64,000 nt of DNA from Saccharina japonica. Lineage: Eukaryota; Sar; Phaeophyceae; Laminariales; Laminariaceae. Location of the stretch: positions 186,001 through 250,000 of the forward strand of contig MEHQ01002976.1 in assembly GCA_008828725.1 (NCBI GenBank), read 5' to 3'. The position numbers and the translations under genes were made by a program. Position 1 is the first letter of the stretch, and each line of letters starts with the position of its first letter. The notes under the pieces are model-generated. The model made no database searches, was not told the origin of the DNA, and saw only the letters and a list, made by a program, of their open reading frames with translations. Shown here piece by piece: positions 52,109 through 63,378 of the stretch.

Positions 52109-52360
52109 TCATTGTCGATCTAAACTACAAAAAATTATAACCGCCTGCCTCGTAACGTGCGCTTTTGTCTGCGTGTGCGACGCGCCCGAACTTGCGGCAA
52201 CGCCAACGGAGTCTTGGGAGGGCTCGCCTTCGCCCTCCGATAGGTTAGACCCTTGGCTGCTTTGGCTGCTACTGCTACTGCTGGACTGCTGTCGGTGCAT
52301 GCTCATTACGCTGCCGGTCCTGCACTGCGTACCTCTAAGCTGGTGTAACGCGTGAGGCAT
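52109..52360 (-). other. open frame of 83 codons, Ser-rich, coding status unclear
   Basis: Reads MPHALHQLRGTQCRTGSVMS, a Ser/Gln run, then EGEGEPSQDSVGVAASSGAS. Base composition stands out from the AT-rich flanks (GC-rich block of 230 bp). No similarity and no clear donor, so this may be an exon or a GC-rich repeat. Confidence 0.25.
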
Positions 52361-52459
52361 TGTGATAATATTTACCTATTCTCATTATGAAAGGGTTTCG
52401 TGGAGAATATGAACGAAATATACCTGGTACTACACAGGGGACGTGATTTAGGGGATGAT

Positions 52460-52641
52460 AAGGTGTCATCCCCGGAGTTTCCAACGTAAACTAACGAGTA
52501 CCCGGGTACCCGGGTACCCGGGTACCCGGGTACCCGGGGCCCAAATACTCGGCGAGTATGAAGTGTTACTCGTACCCGTGACGGGTATTAGTAAGCCGGG
52601 TAATACTCGCGAGTACCCGGGTAATTGGCAAAAGGGTAACA
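52460..52641. mobile_element. GGGTACCC-rich element (family T), copy 2
   Basis: AAGGTGTCATCCCCGG at the left and GGGTAACACCTCTA at the right are loosely inverted; between them lie five GGGTACCC palindromes, ACTCGGCGAGTATG and TACTCGCGAGTACCC. Confidence 0.55.
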
Positions 52642-52705
52642 CCTCTATTAATAGCTCACAGCTGTTGTTTTCAATTTTTTAAAAATATATATATATATAT
52701 ATATA

Positions 52706-53019
52706 TTTTTTCCATCCCATTCATTATCTTCGCACTTCCGTCTTTCTCCCTCCCTAGACGTAACTCAGATCCGGGGTCACAAATTAGGCTCCTCTCCCTC
52801 CTCCCCCACTACGGTTCTTGCCTTGGTTTTTTATCGCGAGAAGATTTCAGCACTTTCTTCCCTCGTCAACTTTCGTCGAATTTTGCTTACCCACGCTATA
52901 ATATGCGCTCTCGACAGTCGGTGTCATTTGAGAATAAAAACCTCCATGGGGAGAATCGAACCCTCGACATCCAGCCCTACAGGCTTAGTGGCTACCAGTT
53001 AGACCACCGTGGCGACCGG
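52706..53019 (-). mobile_element. SINE family E, full-length inverted copy (variant)
   Basis: CCATCCCATTCATTATCTTC, CTCAGATCCGGGGTCACAAA, TTTTTTATCGCGAGAAGATT, GAATCGAACCCTCGACATC, AGACCACCGTGGCGACCGG. An (AT)10 run lies directly at its 3' end. Same subfamily as 27641. Confidence 0.85.
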
Positions 53020-53666
53020 CTTATATACGTACGACGTAATAGTTTTCCTGATTTTATCGGCGTTGTATTTTTTGTTTTTAACCCTGGTTTTCCTGCTCGT
53101 TTGGCGGGCGGCCAGTGAAGTAGAATGATAAAAAAGCTCGGTTACACAAGCATTCATGAATCATGTCTTGAGACTTGGAGCCAGAATGCATAGTCCTTAA
53201 GACGGAAAAACCTGTGTAGTGGGCAGCTGACCAGATCACAGCGCCTCGCCAGTGAGAGACTCGCCGAACCGAGCGAGTCGAATGCACTTATGTTTACATC
53301 CTCCAGGAAAAAAACAAATATATGAAAGTCAGGAAAAAATCAAGAGACGTCTACATAGATAGGATTTGGTTTCTGTCTTTCTTGTGTTTTCTTACATAAG
53401 ATAAAGAGGGGAACACTAGGAAACGAGCTCTCCGATAGCATTGATTGCATCAACAAGAACAGCATTTATTTCCTGGCCTAGTACTACTATAATAACAAGA
53501 AGCAATAGCAGCTAGGCTCGAAGTCGTTTTCCCGGCCCATTTCCCGCCAACGTTGAGCTCTCGCGTTGACGCACCTCAACAGCACCATATTCGTGCCTCC
53601 ATCCAAGCTTGCTCCATCCGCAATGACGGGCTTTTCTCCTCTCCAGACCGCCCCTTGCCGGGGCTA
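53020..53666. other. unassigned intergenic sequence
   Basis: No feature recognised. Confidence 0.4.
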
Positions 53667-53696
53667 CCCAAACCCTAACCCTAACCCTAACCCTAT
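53667..53696 (-). repeat. interstitial telomere-type array (CCCTAA)4
   Basis: Follows CCTTGCCGGGGCTACCCAAA; 85 bp upstream of the Tel2 element. It is not in a recognised element. Confidence 0.95.
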
Positions 53697-53782
53697 ATAT
53701 AACCCATATGCACCTTTTCAGGCAAACCAGACATTCAGTAACATGGACGGTTGAGTTTCTAATGATTCGTCCAACATTTGCC

Positions 53783-53984
53783 GGATGTTGACTTTTTCGT
53801 GGCACGTGTCACGACACGTGTCGTGTCATGTCGCGACAGCCCACGGCGTGTCGCGGCGAGTGTTGCAGGGAATGTCGCGGCGAGTGTCGCCAACCCTAAC
53901 CCTAACCCTAACCCTTCGTGCGTCGCGACATGTCGCGACACGTGTCGCGACACGTGCCACGAAAAAGTCAAATAATGTAGATCC
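53783..53984. mobile_element. telomere-repeat-bearing MITE, family Tel2, copy 2
   Basis: GACTTTTTCGTGGCACGTGT at the left; ACACGTGCCACGAAAAAGTC then AAATAATGTAGATCC at the right; centre holds (CCCTAA)3-4 at 53891-53912. Opposite orientation to 20467-20824, arms built from the same TCGCGACATG words. Confidence 0.85.
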
Positions 53985-55800
53985 GTGCGGATCCTCGAGG
54001 ATGTTTTCAGCTCCAATAAACTTGACGGTCTTCTTCCCCCATACTGCTCAAGAATCTGAGCCACCCGGCGAGACCCTCTCCCATCTTGCGTCTTTATCCC
54101 GCAGTTCTGCCTGAATCTTCCCCTTGCCAAATGTGCTGATACCATCACGGACTATTGCCGGGCTGCCGGCCGCTATCATCGAATACTGCACCCCACCGTA
54201 CGCCAGTCCCCTTCGTTGGTCCTTGCCGGCCGTCGCGAACAAAGAACGAAACGTTCGCATCGCAGCGATCCACAAAGTACTCGACACTGCCATCTCCTGT
54301 GTGTCCAATACCGCTCGTCGATCATCGTACATGCTTCTACTATTTTGGGAAGGCCGCGCTGTCTTCTTGTGTGGCACTCTATCTTGGGTTGACTAACCCG
54401 CGGTCGACGGCAATGCCACCCCCCCGTATGATGGTCAAATGACTAAGGCAAGCAACAAATGAGTACGCCCCCCCCCCCCCCCCCCTGCACGATCTCTTCG
54501 CACTATCGCGAAACGTTTGCACCGCAGCGATCCACAACAGACTCAACACCGTCAGCTCCGGTGTGGCCAGTCCCTCATACCGCTCGTGTATCAGGCATAT
54601 ACAAATTTTCTATTTTGAGAAGGCCACGATACGATGTCTTCTTCTGCGACCTTGAATTTTGGATGGATCATTCTGCACTCGACAACGGTACCACCCCCCT
54701 ACACTCTTTAGTTTCCCTAAGGTCTCTGTTTCAAAGGCTTGGCCTGCTTGAGATTAGCAGCGTCCCGCCTGGGTGGTTATATCAGGGGGTAAACATGGCC
54801 GTTAACCACCGTGAACGCGCAGCTACTTAGATCGCATGACGGCATCGCGTCAGGTCTCGACCCCGGCTCCCACGTCGATTGCCTCGTCGCCTCTTCCCAA
54901 TGCTTGCGCAAGTCCAACTTATAAGCGCTCCTCCACAAATATCCAAGTCGGCGTGATTTGACACCCATACTCTTGGAAATATCAGCCCCACCAGCAGGCG
55001 GTCGTCCCAACGCCGGAAGCGTGGACACGCCCAGCAACAGAGCCCAGAACAAACGCGAGTCAATCAAACTCATCCTCTTTGCGGCGGGCTCTCTCTCTCT
55101 TTTTGCCGAACGTTCTGGCGCACATATGAAGGCTTGCCCGCTCTACGCCTTCCTCGAACGAGGTCTTCATTTCTTCACAACGCCAGCGTGGGCAAGTATC
55201 ACACCCGCACTTGCTTCCGCGACCTTGGTGCTCGACCAAAGTTGTTGGAATTCCGCGATTGGGACGCCGTTGCTGATACCTCCCGCAAAGTCCGTGTGGC
55301 CTGCTATGCCACAGCCACGACAACATTTGGCGTCACCCTTGAGCTGGCGTAAGATAGCGCCATCGGCAATCCCACAGTCGTTTTTCTGCCACGACTACAG
55401 CAGTAGCTTGACTCTGTGCGTTACTGCACCACCCTTCCCCCCAACACCTTACAGGCAGTAGCCTCTCCTCGTCTCTGCAATCAAACGTGTTTGAGCCTAC
55501 TTAGGATCTACTGACGTATCTACCGCGGACGGTAATGCCCACGAGTGAACCTCTGAGGTTGGAGGGTGGATCAACCGCGCCCATAATCGATCGGGATGTC
55601 CTATTGCCTTCATCCCCACTGCGCAATGCGCAAGCCCGCTTCGTAAGTAACAGGAGTCTCCTCTCGTGCCTTTCTCCATATATTGCTATCGATGCCGACC
55701 ACTTTGCCTCACAGCACATCTCATCCAGACTTCTGGCCTGTACCTCCTGCAATCATGACACGTCGGGGATAGACCAGGGGTAGGATCATTGAAACGTCAG
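53985..55800 (-). other. coding-like, unrecognised sequence with an internal duplication
   Basis: Composition changes to a more even, GC-richer type, and minus-strand frames show non-repetitive protein-like sequence (for example LRDKDARWERVSPGG, SLIDSRLFWALLLGVSTL). A ~253-bp block recurs: CGTTYGCAYCGCAGCGATCC at 54257 and 54508, with TTCTATTTTGRGAAGGCC. Long C runs split it at 54467. It may be a decayed element or gene; I cannot name a family. Confidence 0.35.
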
Positions 55801-55911
55801 TTCTCCTTGATACAACGCTTTTCCGCCCCCCTCTTTCGCTGGCGACGCGTTCTCAGGATTCCGTCTCCTTGTTCTCAAGATTACCCGATTTAAACCACAT
55901 TACTTGACTTT

Positions 55912-56930
55912 TGAATTTACTTTCATGAAATTTTCCACGGAAGGTTTTCTACTTCCATGGAAGCAAACGTTACTTCCACGAAAGTTACTTCTAACATTTA
56001 CTTCCTTGAAAGTTGCTTCTACGATTGTTTTTTTACTTTCATGCAAACTTTACTTCCATGGAAATAAACTTTACTTCCACGGAAGTGTTTTTCACTTTCA
56101 TGGAAGTAAAATTTGGTTCCATGAGATTAAATTGGAAGTACATATACATTATTTTCCCATGGAAGTAAACCATCGAAGCGAGGGCATGAATTCACCCCCT
56201 GCTCGCACTTGATAAACCATCCCGCACTTTTGGGTTTTCTTCCATGAAACTTCCCACGGAAGGTTTTGTACTCCCACGGAAGTAAAATTCACTTCGACGA
56301 AAGTTACTTCTAAAATTTACTCCCATGAAAGTTGCTTCACGATTGTTTGTTTACTTCCATAGGAATAAAGATTACTCCCATGTAAAGTTTACTTCCATGT
56401 GAACTTTACTTCCATGGAAATAAACTCTACTTCCACAAGTTATGTTTCACTTTCATGGAAGTACATTTCATTCCATGCGATTAAATTGGAAGTCAATATC
56501 CATTATTTTTCCATGGAAGTATAACATGGAAGCGAGGGCATGAATTCACCCCCTGCTCCCACGTCCCACCCGAAGTTGGCACATCCCCATTACCAAAACG
56601 TGGGCCATTAATAAATTGGATACTACAAACTGTGTAGCGTGCAGCGCGGAACACAACTAGACCTGTCTAGTGGCCGAAACCCCCGATCAAATGGAAACTT
56701 CCACGGAACCATGGAAGTGTGTTTACTTCCATGGAAGTAAATACTGTTTACTTCCATGAAATTTTCCACATGATGAGTCAATTCCTTCCATAAAAGTGTT
56801 TTATACAACTTACGTGAAAGTATATGAACAATGTCATGGAAAACTATTTATTCAACTCCCATGAGAGTATAAAACGTCCATGGAAGCAAAATTACTTCCA
56901 TGAAAGTAGTCCAGTCGTTTGAGTTGGTAA
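55912..56930. repeat. palindromic CTTCCATGGAAG satellite
   Basis: About 35 variants of ACTTCCATGGAAGTAAA and TTTCATGGAAGTA. A ~315-bp higher-order unit repeats: CATGGAAGTA..GAAGCGAGGGCATGAATTCA then CCCCCTGCTC occurs at 56160-56205 and 56510-56555. The unit is its own reverse complement, so both strands look alike. Confidence 0.9.
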
Positions 56931-57300
56931 CCTCAACTCCGCACAAGAAGAATGATGGTATCGCGTAGTGTGTACCTGGTATATGGTAAGGCACCCACGA
57001 GGGAGATACGCAGTAACACCCATTCATTGCTGTCTCTGGAAGGGGGTACACCAGAAATGAAATTACCTCATCGCAGCTAACATTCATATGCAAGTCCGCC
57101 TCACGAGCGGTTCTAAGTAGGATGATCCTCACCCTTCATGCGACTCGCCCAACACCTCACGGCCCTTAGCGCTTTGTGCAACCAACAACGTCTGCCTCGT
57201 TGATGGAAACCAAACGTGCTCCGTCCCGGCAATATAGGGATGCGATGGCCTATGGTCATACAACTACGGCCGTGCACGACATGACTACACCCCACCCTCC
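56931..57300 (-). repeat. family H repeat, inverted copy, with a TACCTGG micro-insertion
   Basis: CAACTCCGCACAAG, CGTAGTGTGTACCTGGTATA then TGGTAAGGCACCC, CTGTCTCTGGAAGG, CAAGTCCGCCTCACGAGCGG, GTGCTCCGTCCCGGCAATAT, CATACAACTACGGCCGTGCA. The copy at 62458 lacks CCTGGTA at the matching place. Confidence 0.8.
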
Positions 57301-58250
57301 CCCATGTTGTTGACGGACGGCGCCCACGTGTCGCATTGTGGTGGACGTGCTAGCCCAGAGGCTTACCACGAGCCGCCGTTAAGCGTGCTCGTCAGCTTCT
57401 CTTAGAGGAAATGTATGATGCTATAAAGAAGGCCCTCTCTGGGCTAAGAGGAAGAAGACGAAATGAAGAGACAGAGCAGAGAAGATTGGTTGTGAGATTG
57501 GTGGGTACAAACAGCCTCAGCACGCTCGGCTCTACGGCTAGATGTACTCTACGGGGTCGTTCTACTGACCGACCCACAGTACCGTTCATTGGATGCTTGC
57601 TCATGAGCATTCTTCGATGCCTGATCGTGAACGTTCCCGCTTGATAATCGACGATCGATTACCCAAGAGACTTGTTTTGGAACGTTTTTCTCACGCCGCA
57701 TATCCATGGTTGCACTACAGAAATATATATCTAGCAGTACGGTCTGTACGTACATAACTGACTATGCGACTACTTCAGTAGTACTCCCTGCTAATGAGTA
57801 CCAGGTATTGACTGGGTAGATAGACTGGTACAAACGCCTACCACCTGCTACTATATTACGACATGGTTACCAATCAGCGACTAGGTACACTACCGGCCAC
57901 TGCGTTTGTAGCAACGTATGCACGTTACCTCAACACAGTACTCGTTCAATACGCTCGTAAACCCTTTTGAGCCTTGACATAAAATATTTAGAATCGAGAC
58001 ACATATGAAGAAAATACTCTGTCACCCCGTCGGTCTCCCCTCGTGCATCAGAAGGGGCTGCGCCAACACATGTTCCCGTTCAATACTCGCGTAACCCCTT
58101 TTGATCGACCGCTGCAGCTGTAAATCCACACAATTGTCAATCACCGGCTTAGCTACAAGCACTCTTCGAAATTGTCGTTTGTAGCTTATGTTCGTCGCCC
58201 TCCTTGAAACCCTATACTGCCTAATGCCTGTGGTCAACGTGGGCGCCCCC
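57301..58250. other. unassigned intergenic sequence
   Basis: AACACATGTTCCCGTTCAAT-like words with CGTAAACCCCTTTTGA recur at 57940 and 58065 (about 125 bp apart). No gene recognised. Confidence 0.4.
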
Positions 58251-58257
58251 CCTACTG

Positions 58258-58312
58258 TCCATAGTCATACAACTACGGCCATGCATGACATGAGTACACC
58301 CCCTGCCTCCAA
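58258..58312 (-). repeat. family H fragment
   Basis: GTCATACAACTACGGCCATG then CATGACATGAGTACACCCC. Confidence 0.7.
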
Positions 58313-58319
58313 ATCATGC

Positions 58320-61100
58320 ATTGCCTTTCGCAGGTCGTCAGCACCGTGAACGCGACCAAGAATGCCCCGAGACTCCAAACAGAGTTGTCTCCATATGCAC
58401 CCATCGAGAAGCTCACATTCGTCGACATCCGTTTCCCAGCACCTCCAGCCCCCTCTCTTCCCGTGACACCCGTTGCCGAGCACGACGGTGATGGTCAGCG
58501 CATCCCTGCACCAAGCATTGCACGTGCAAGGAGTTGGCCTGCGAACAACGCCACGAACCCCGTGCGTCCGCAAGAGTAGGATGGCTCCCCTAGCGAGTTT
58601 CCTGTACTTCATACCCATTGTTCAACATGCACCGCATTCTGGCTTGCACACCGTCGCGCGATCAAAAACTGTTATCGCAGCATCGATGGTGACACCGACA
58701 GCAAAATTTGGCTGCATTTTGCGGCATTGGTTTGCCCCTGCAGATTCACCAGGGATTTTTTGGGAATCCTTGAGTGAATGCCAACCAAACTCTTATCCCC
58801 AAGAGCTACGTACCTGGTATGTGTTTGGACTGTGTCGCCGACAGAGATGCCGCCTTGCGCGCTGCTCGTGGCATCTGGGGACTATCGTCGGGCGTATTCA
58901 TAAGGGGGGGCTCCCATACTATGCTACAGGGCTTACTACTAATGTGCAGGCATGCATGCTCTTACTCGAGCCGTAACATGTAACCGACGAACAGCAGACA
59001 CCTGGAAGCGTCTACCGGCAATGGGGCGATAGTATCACTCTATTTCTCTCTTCATAATTGGGCTTGGTCCTTTCACCTAGTCGAGTGTTACGGCGGGTGT
59101 TATGGCGATGCTGGCCCCAGGCTCCTAAGTGAAGGGGGTATGGGTGTAGAGGCGTGGCTGCCTCGCGTTTCTCGCGAGAACATCACCTGCTCGTCCAATC
59201 GACAGTCAGTACTACCGCAACACGCTTTACCCACTGCCTTATGTTCGCCATCGGTAGACAGCACAAGATAGACCGACAGCTCCAGACCCTGTCTCCGGAC
59301 GTAGGTAAGAACATAGTCCTTTGTCCCACACGTTTACGTGGCCGTCTTGAGAACCGCCTTTCAGTGTCTAGCTCTGGAACAGTGAAGTATGCATGCCCTC
59401 CTCCTTTGGTCATATTTTGGCGCGAGTGGCATGGATAGTGGTAAAGCTAAACACGTTGCACGGGTGTTGACCATTGTAGCCGTCTGTGCGTTAACTGTGA
59501 TATCGTCGACATGCCCAGCCAATGCCAACTGCACGATGAATTAGTCTACGAGTCTGGAAGCGCACTGGTCTGTCCCACTTGGTTCCTTGCATTCGGCTTC
59601 CATCGCCGTTGCGTCGTTTCCAACAGTCCGCCGCCCGTTCTGCTTCATATCGTACAACGCTTTGATCACGAATGAATGCAATTTATTACTTTCCGGACAA
59701 TCAACGCAACCATGCAGGAGCTCCATATACGGTCCATGGTCCACAGTAGGTCAACGCGTCTTGCAGTACAGTATCCAAACTACAGTCGTGTACGTGCCGA
59801 ATTGATTTTCTATACGATGTCTGTGAGGAATGGCGCATCCGCCCATCTAGCACCTGCCTTCGTGTTTGTCTGTGAGACGCTCGGCTAGTGTGAAAGTAGC
59901 TGGCGCGTTGTGCTCCGCTATCCGGGTACTCACTTTGTGCTGCCACGTTTACCGAAAAGGAGAGCGCTTTTCACCTCTCACGATCAACGGAAGAAGCGTC
60001 CCCTCGCCAACATGACCACAAACGCCTCTGCAGCACTACTTTATCTGGCATCGGTCCTGCACCCGCGGCGACCTCGGTGTCCGTGCACAATGTGGGCAGG
60101 CTTGACAGGGTCGGGTTGCGTCTTTCTTTTCATGGGCGAAAGACTCCCCAAATCAAGAGCCAACGTCTCGGCTAGCTCTCTGCCTTTTAGCTTCACGGGA
60201 TGTCTTTAATCCCGCCTCGGGTGCTGTTGCCGATTCTGTTGCTGGGCGAGAAGGAACCGCCTCCTTCGCCCGTTACATAGCTGACTCGACCGTTTCGATG
60301 TTCCGGCTATCGGCTAAATCTATTACCCTAACCAACCCCCCCGGTGTTGTTGTTTCAGCTGTCGCTTATATACACGAACACAACGTAACCACTCGAAGTT
60401 CTCAAAACCCTTTTACGAGGTGCAGGTACATGTCGTGTGATCATGCCATAGGCATATATGTGTACAAGTATTTCCAGTCGAATTGTTTCCGGTTAAGAGC
60501 AGCATCGCAATATTGTCCCCGTTCGAAGGATGCCGTTCTGATACGCTGACCTTAGTTCATGTACCGGTACGTACATTCAACCTTCGAACTGCAGCAGTAG
60601 TATGTCGTCGTGTGGATAGCGAGTCGACGACCTGTCGCCGCTATCGACTTTCGGTTGTCCGCCATAAAATAGACGTGTTCTTCAAAGGCAACGCACGCGA
60701 GCTTACATCACATGCCCGTCACCGTTGTTGTTTGCAGCACCGTGGATCCCTCCTACCACAACGAGTCACATCCCACCCATCTAAGGCCGTCGAAAACATC
60801 GTCCTACCGTTGTTCAGCTATTGTTCTTCCTTGTTGTGCATACCTGGTATGTGTTTTACTGTAGTATTTTGTATTGATAGGTCCCTACAATGCTGTGGAG
60901 AGCTACGAGTATGCACAACCCCTACTACAGTAAATAATGCCTCATGGGAGCCATAGTCCATGGCAGGGGAGTGTGCTGGGCCAACCGTTAGCTTGCCGAC
61001 CGAGGTCCTCAGACCAAGAAGCGCTGAATTTATTTGCAATATTATTTGCTTTTCCTCATACCAGGTACATAATATATGCTATACCAGGTATACACTTCGT
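58320..61100 (-). mobile_element. Ty1/copia-type retrotransposon fossil, heavily decayed
   Basis: Minus-strand frames show, in the order expected for copia (protease, then reverse transcriptase), a protease-region-like pattern near 60830-60960 (VVGVVHT..VKHIPGMHN) and a reverse-transcriptase pattern near 59600-59690 (IKALYDMKQNGR, compare the copia KALYGLKQAGR). The sequence is broken in very many places and is clearly old. No LTRs were identified; limits are approximate. A fossil with no coding capacity. Confidence 0.5.
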
Positions 61101-61214
61101 ATACTTACACAATACTCTGTTTGTTTTGAGTGCCTAACCGATAGGATTTTTCACCTGGCTGCGTCGGTGAGATTGTTTCCCAAAGTCTGTTTTGGGCGAG
61201 GTGTATTGCTGCTG

Positions 61215-61560
61215 TTTCAACGCTTAGATTGGGTAGGTAATCGGTTAACCTTTTACCAGTAGCCCAACGGATGAGTGCCTTCACAAATGGCGTCATCGGC
61301 AGCACATGGGGCGTTGGTCGCGAGTTTTGGAATCTCACGTCCAGCATGAAGACGCGTTTGAAGAAAAGCGACCTTCCTGTAGAATCTGAAAATACATCTG
61401 GGTCCACATTATTAGTAGGAACTGCGTGTTGCTCACACTAGTCACACTCGTCGACCCGTATATCCGCGACCCGTTCCAGGGGGCGAGAGCGTTGCAAGCC
61501 TTATATTGGGTAGGTATCTGGTTAGCCTTTTACCAGTCGTAGCCTAACGGACTGCAGCAA
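61215..61560. repeat. short direct repeat pair
   Basis: ATTGGGTAGGTAATCGGTTA then ACCTTTTACCAGTAGCCCAA at 61228 and ATTGGGTAGGTATCTGGTTA then GCCTTTTACCAGTCGTAGCC at 61505. About 275 bp apart. Confidence 0.75.
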
Positions 61561-61920
61561 GCAGTAATGCAGAAACCCGCCTGTTGTTTAGTTGTTGTTG
61601 TTGAGTACTTACTATACCACAGTAAGAATAGCACCCCCATCGACCGCAGCATGGCTCCCTCCGCATAATGCGTTATATGGAATCATATTATTTAGTCTTG
61701 TATATACGTACGCAGTGAAGGGATATCGGGGGACACAGCGGAAAATGCCTGCTTGCGCCTTCATCCCAGGCCCCCATGTTCAGACCCAACAGAGTTGCAG
61801 CCGTCTCACTGGGAATCATATATGATATACGTACGAACTATATATTATGTAGTATCAGTACAGTAGTAGTGTAGTACACACACATATATATATATATATG
61901 TATATCCCTGCGTCCCCTCT
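61561..61920. other. unassigned intergenic sequence
   Basis: A (TA)n run at 61884-61900; otherwise nothing recognised. Confidence 0.4.
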
Positions 61921-62023
61921 TACGGGGGAACATAGTAAGTACGACCTACGGTATAGACAAAAGGCAATACATTTACCTATTTTTACTAACCATTTTTGGT
62001 CCTGTTTACTATGGCCCTCCTTA
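61921..62023 (-). mobile_element. family D MITE, inverted complete copy
   Basis: TACGGGGGAACATAGTAAGT at the left, CATTTACCTATTTTTACTAA in the middle and CCTGTTTACTATGGCCCTCC at the right. Confidence 0.8.
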
Positions 62024-62125
62024 GCAGAAGGAGCACCATTCTTCGGAATAAGAACCATTAAATTCGAGTGCGATACCTACTACAAACAATGCCGCTGCTG
62101 TGTAGATAAAGCTGTGAGTCGGGAT

Positions 62126-62224
62126 TATAGTCCCTTTCAGAACTGCAGTCCCGTTTTGGGGACACACAACTCTATTTCTAAGTAATTTGTCCCCCAATCG
62201 GGACTCCAGTCCTGTAAGGGTTAA
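62126..62224. mobile_element. piggyBac-like MITE (family I), copy 3
   Basis: TCCCTTTCAGAACTGCAGTC, CCGTTTTGGGGACA, GGGACTCCAGTCCTGTAAGG then GTTAA. Confidence 0.75.
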
Positions 62225-62323
62225 CCCATTCAGAACTGCAAACACCTACGTATTCCACACTACAGTACAGTGATAATAGATAATTTGTCCCCAAAAGCGT
62301 GGGACCAGTTCTAAAGGGGTTAG
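62221..62323. mobile_element. piggyBac-like MITE (family I), copy 4, sharing its TTAA with copy 3
   Basis: TTAACCCATTCAGAACTGCA at the left and TTTGTCCCCAAAAGCG, GGGACCAGTTCTAAAGGGGT at the right. More diverged than copy 3, and the two elements abut at one TTAA. Confidence 0.65.
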
Positions 62324-62457
62324 CATCACATTAAACTAATGAAAACGCGACTCGTACATAGGCGGCACGATATTATAAGCTTACTTTAGTCGGCAAGTTG
62401 GCTAAGAAGCGAGCCAAATATCCCCCCCCCCCTAAAGTCTGGCCGTCTTGTTAGATA

Positions 62458-62850
62458 ATTTGTGCGGGGTTGAGAACCTCAACTCCGCACAAGGGAGATT
62501 ATCGTATCACGTAGTGTGTATATGGTAAGGCACCCACGAGGCAGATATACATATATAGTAATTCATATCCATTATTGCTGTCTCTGGAAGTGGCCACACA
62601 GGAAACTTGAATTCATTAATGGGAGGTTGTCGTCCATATATATGCCAGTCCGACTCACAGGCGGTTCTTAGTAGGATGCAGCTCACCCTTCATGCGACTC
62701 GCCGAACACCTCACGGCGCTTCGCGCTTGGTGCTAGCAATGTCTGCCTGGTCGTTGCATGCTCCGTCTCGGCATTGTAGGGATGCGAGGGTCTATGGTCT
62801 TATAACTACGGACATGCACGACATTACGTAGTAGCCCCCCCCCCCCACAG
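62458..62850 (-). repeat. family H repeat, inverted copy, with terminal hairpin
   Basis: TTGTGCGGGGTTGAGAACCT then CAACTCCGCACAAG is a 15-bp hairpin; then ATCGTATCACGTAGTGTGTA, TATGGTAAGGCACCCACGAG, CTGTCTCTGGAAGTGGCCAC, GCCGAACACCTCACGGCGCT, GTAGGGATGCGAGGGTCTAT, CTACGGACATGCACGACAT, and a C run at the far end. Confidence 0.85.
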
Positions 62851-63378
62851 CCGCTCGTGAGTAGGCCCCACCCGAGGCCTGGATGGGTCTCCGCTGGAGG
62901 CATTTCCAGAGGATCCCACCGCACTCGCTGCCGAAAACGGTTATTGACCTTGGTTAGACATATATATATATACATATATATGTACGAGAAACTACGTTCA
63001 CGCGGTATAGATAGAGTGTCCGGAGAAAAAAGCCATCCTATACGTAAGGAAATCCAGCCAGTAGTTGGATAGTTTGCACGCCCGACAAACAACTGTCAGT
63101 TTGCAGTCCCTCTAATGAGCTACTGAACCTGACCTGGTGACATGGCTCGTACGTGGTGGATAGATACAAACTTGCAGTTCTACCGATCTTTGACTACTCC
63201 CAATGAGGGACCTGCTGTATACCTGGTACACTTGCAGCTTATTATCTACGGTATGAGCTACGAGTGCTTGATAGTTTTGCGCACGTCGACATTCAAATGA
63301 CGGTGGTACTCACTCACTCCTAACACCAACGGAGAAGTTACTGACAGTAAGCACAGCACGCGTAGATGCCATGTAGTA
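62851..63378. other. unassigned intergenic sequence
   Basis: A (TA)n palindrome at 62958-62982. No gene recognised. Confidence 0.4.

Noticed and set aside
53667-53912. A true chromosome end
   Set aside because: Arrays are three to four units long and flanked by ordinary sequence on both sides; most lie inside MITEs.
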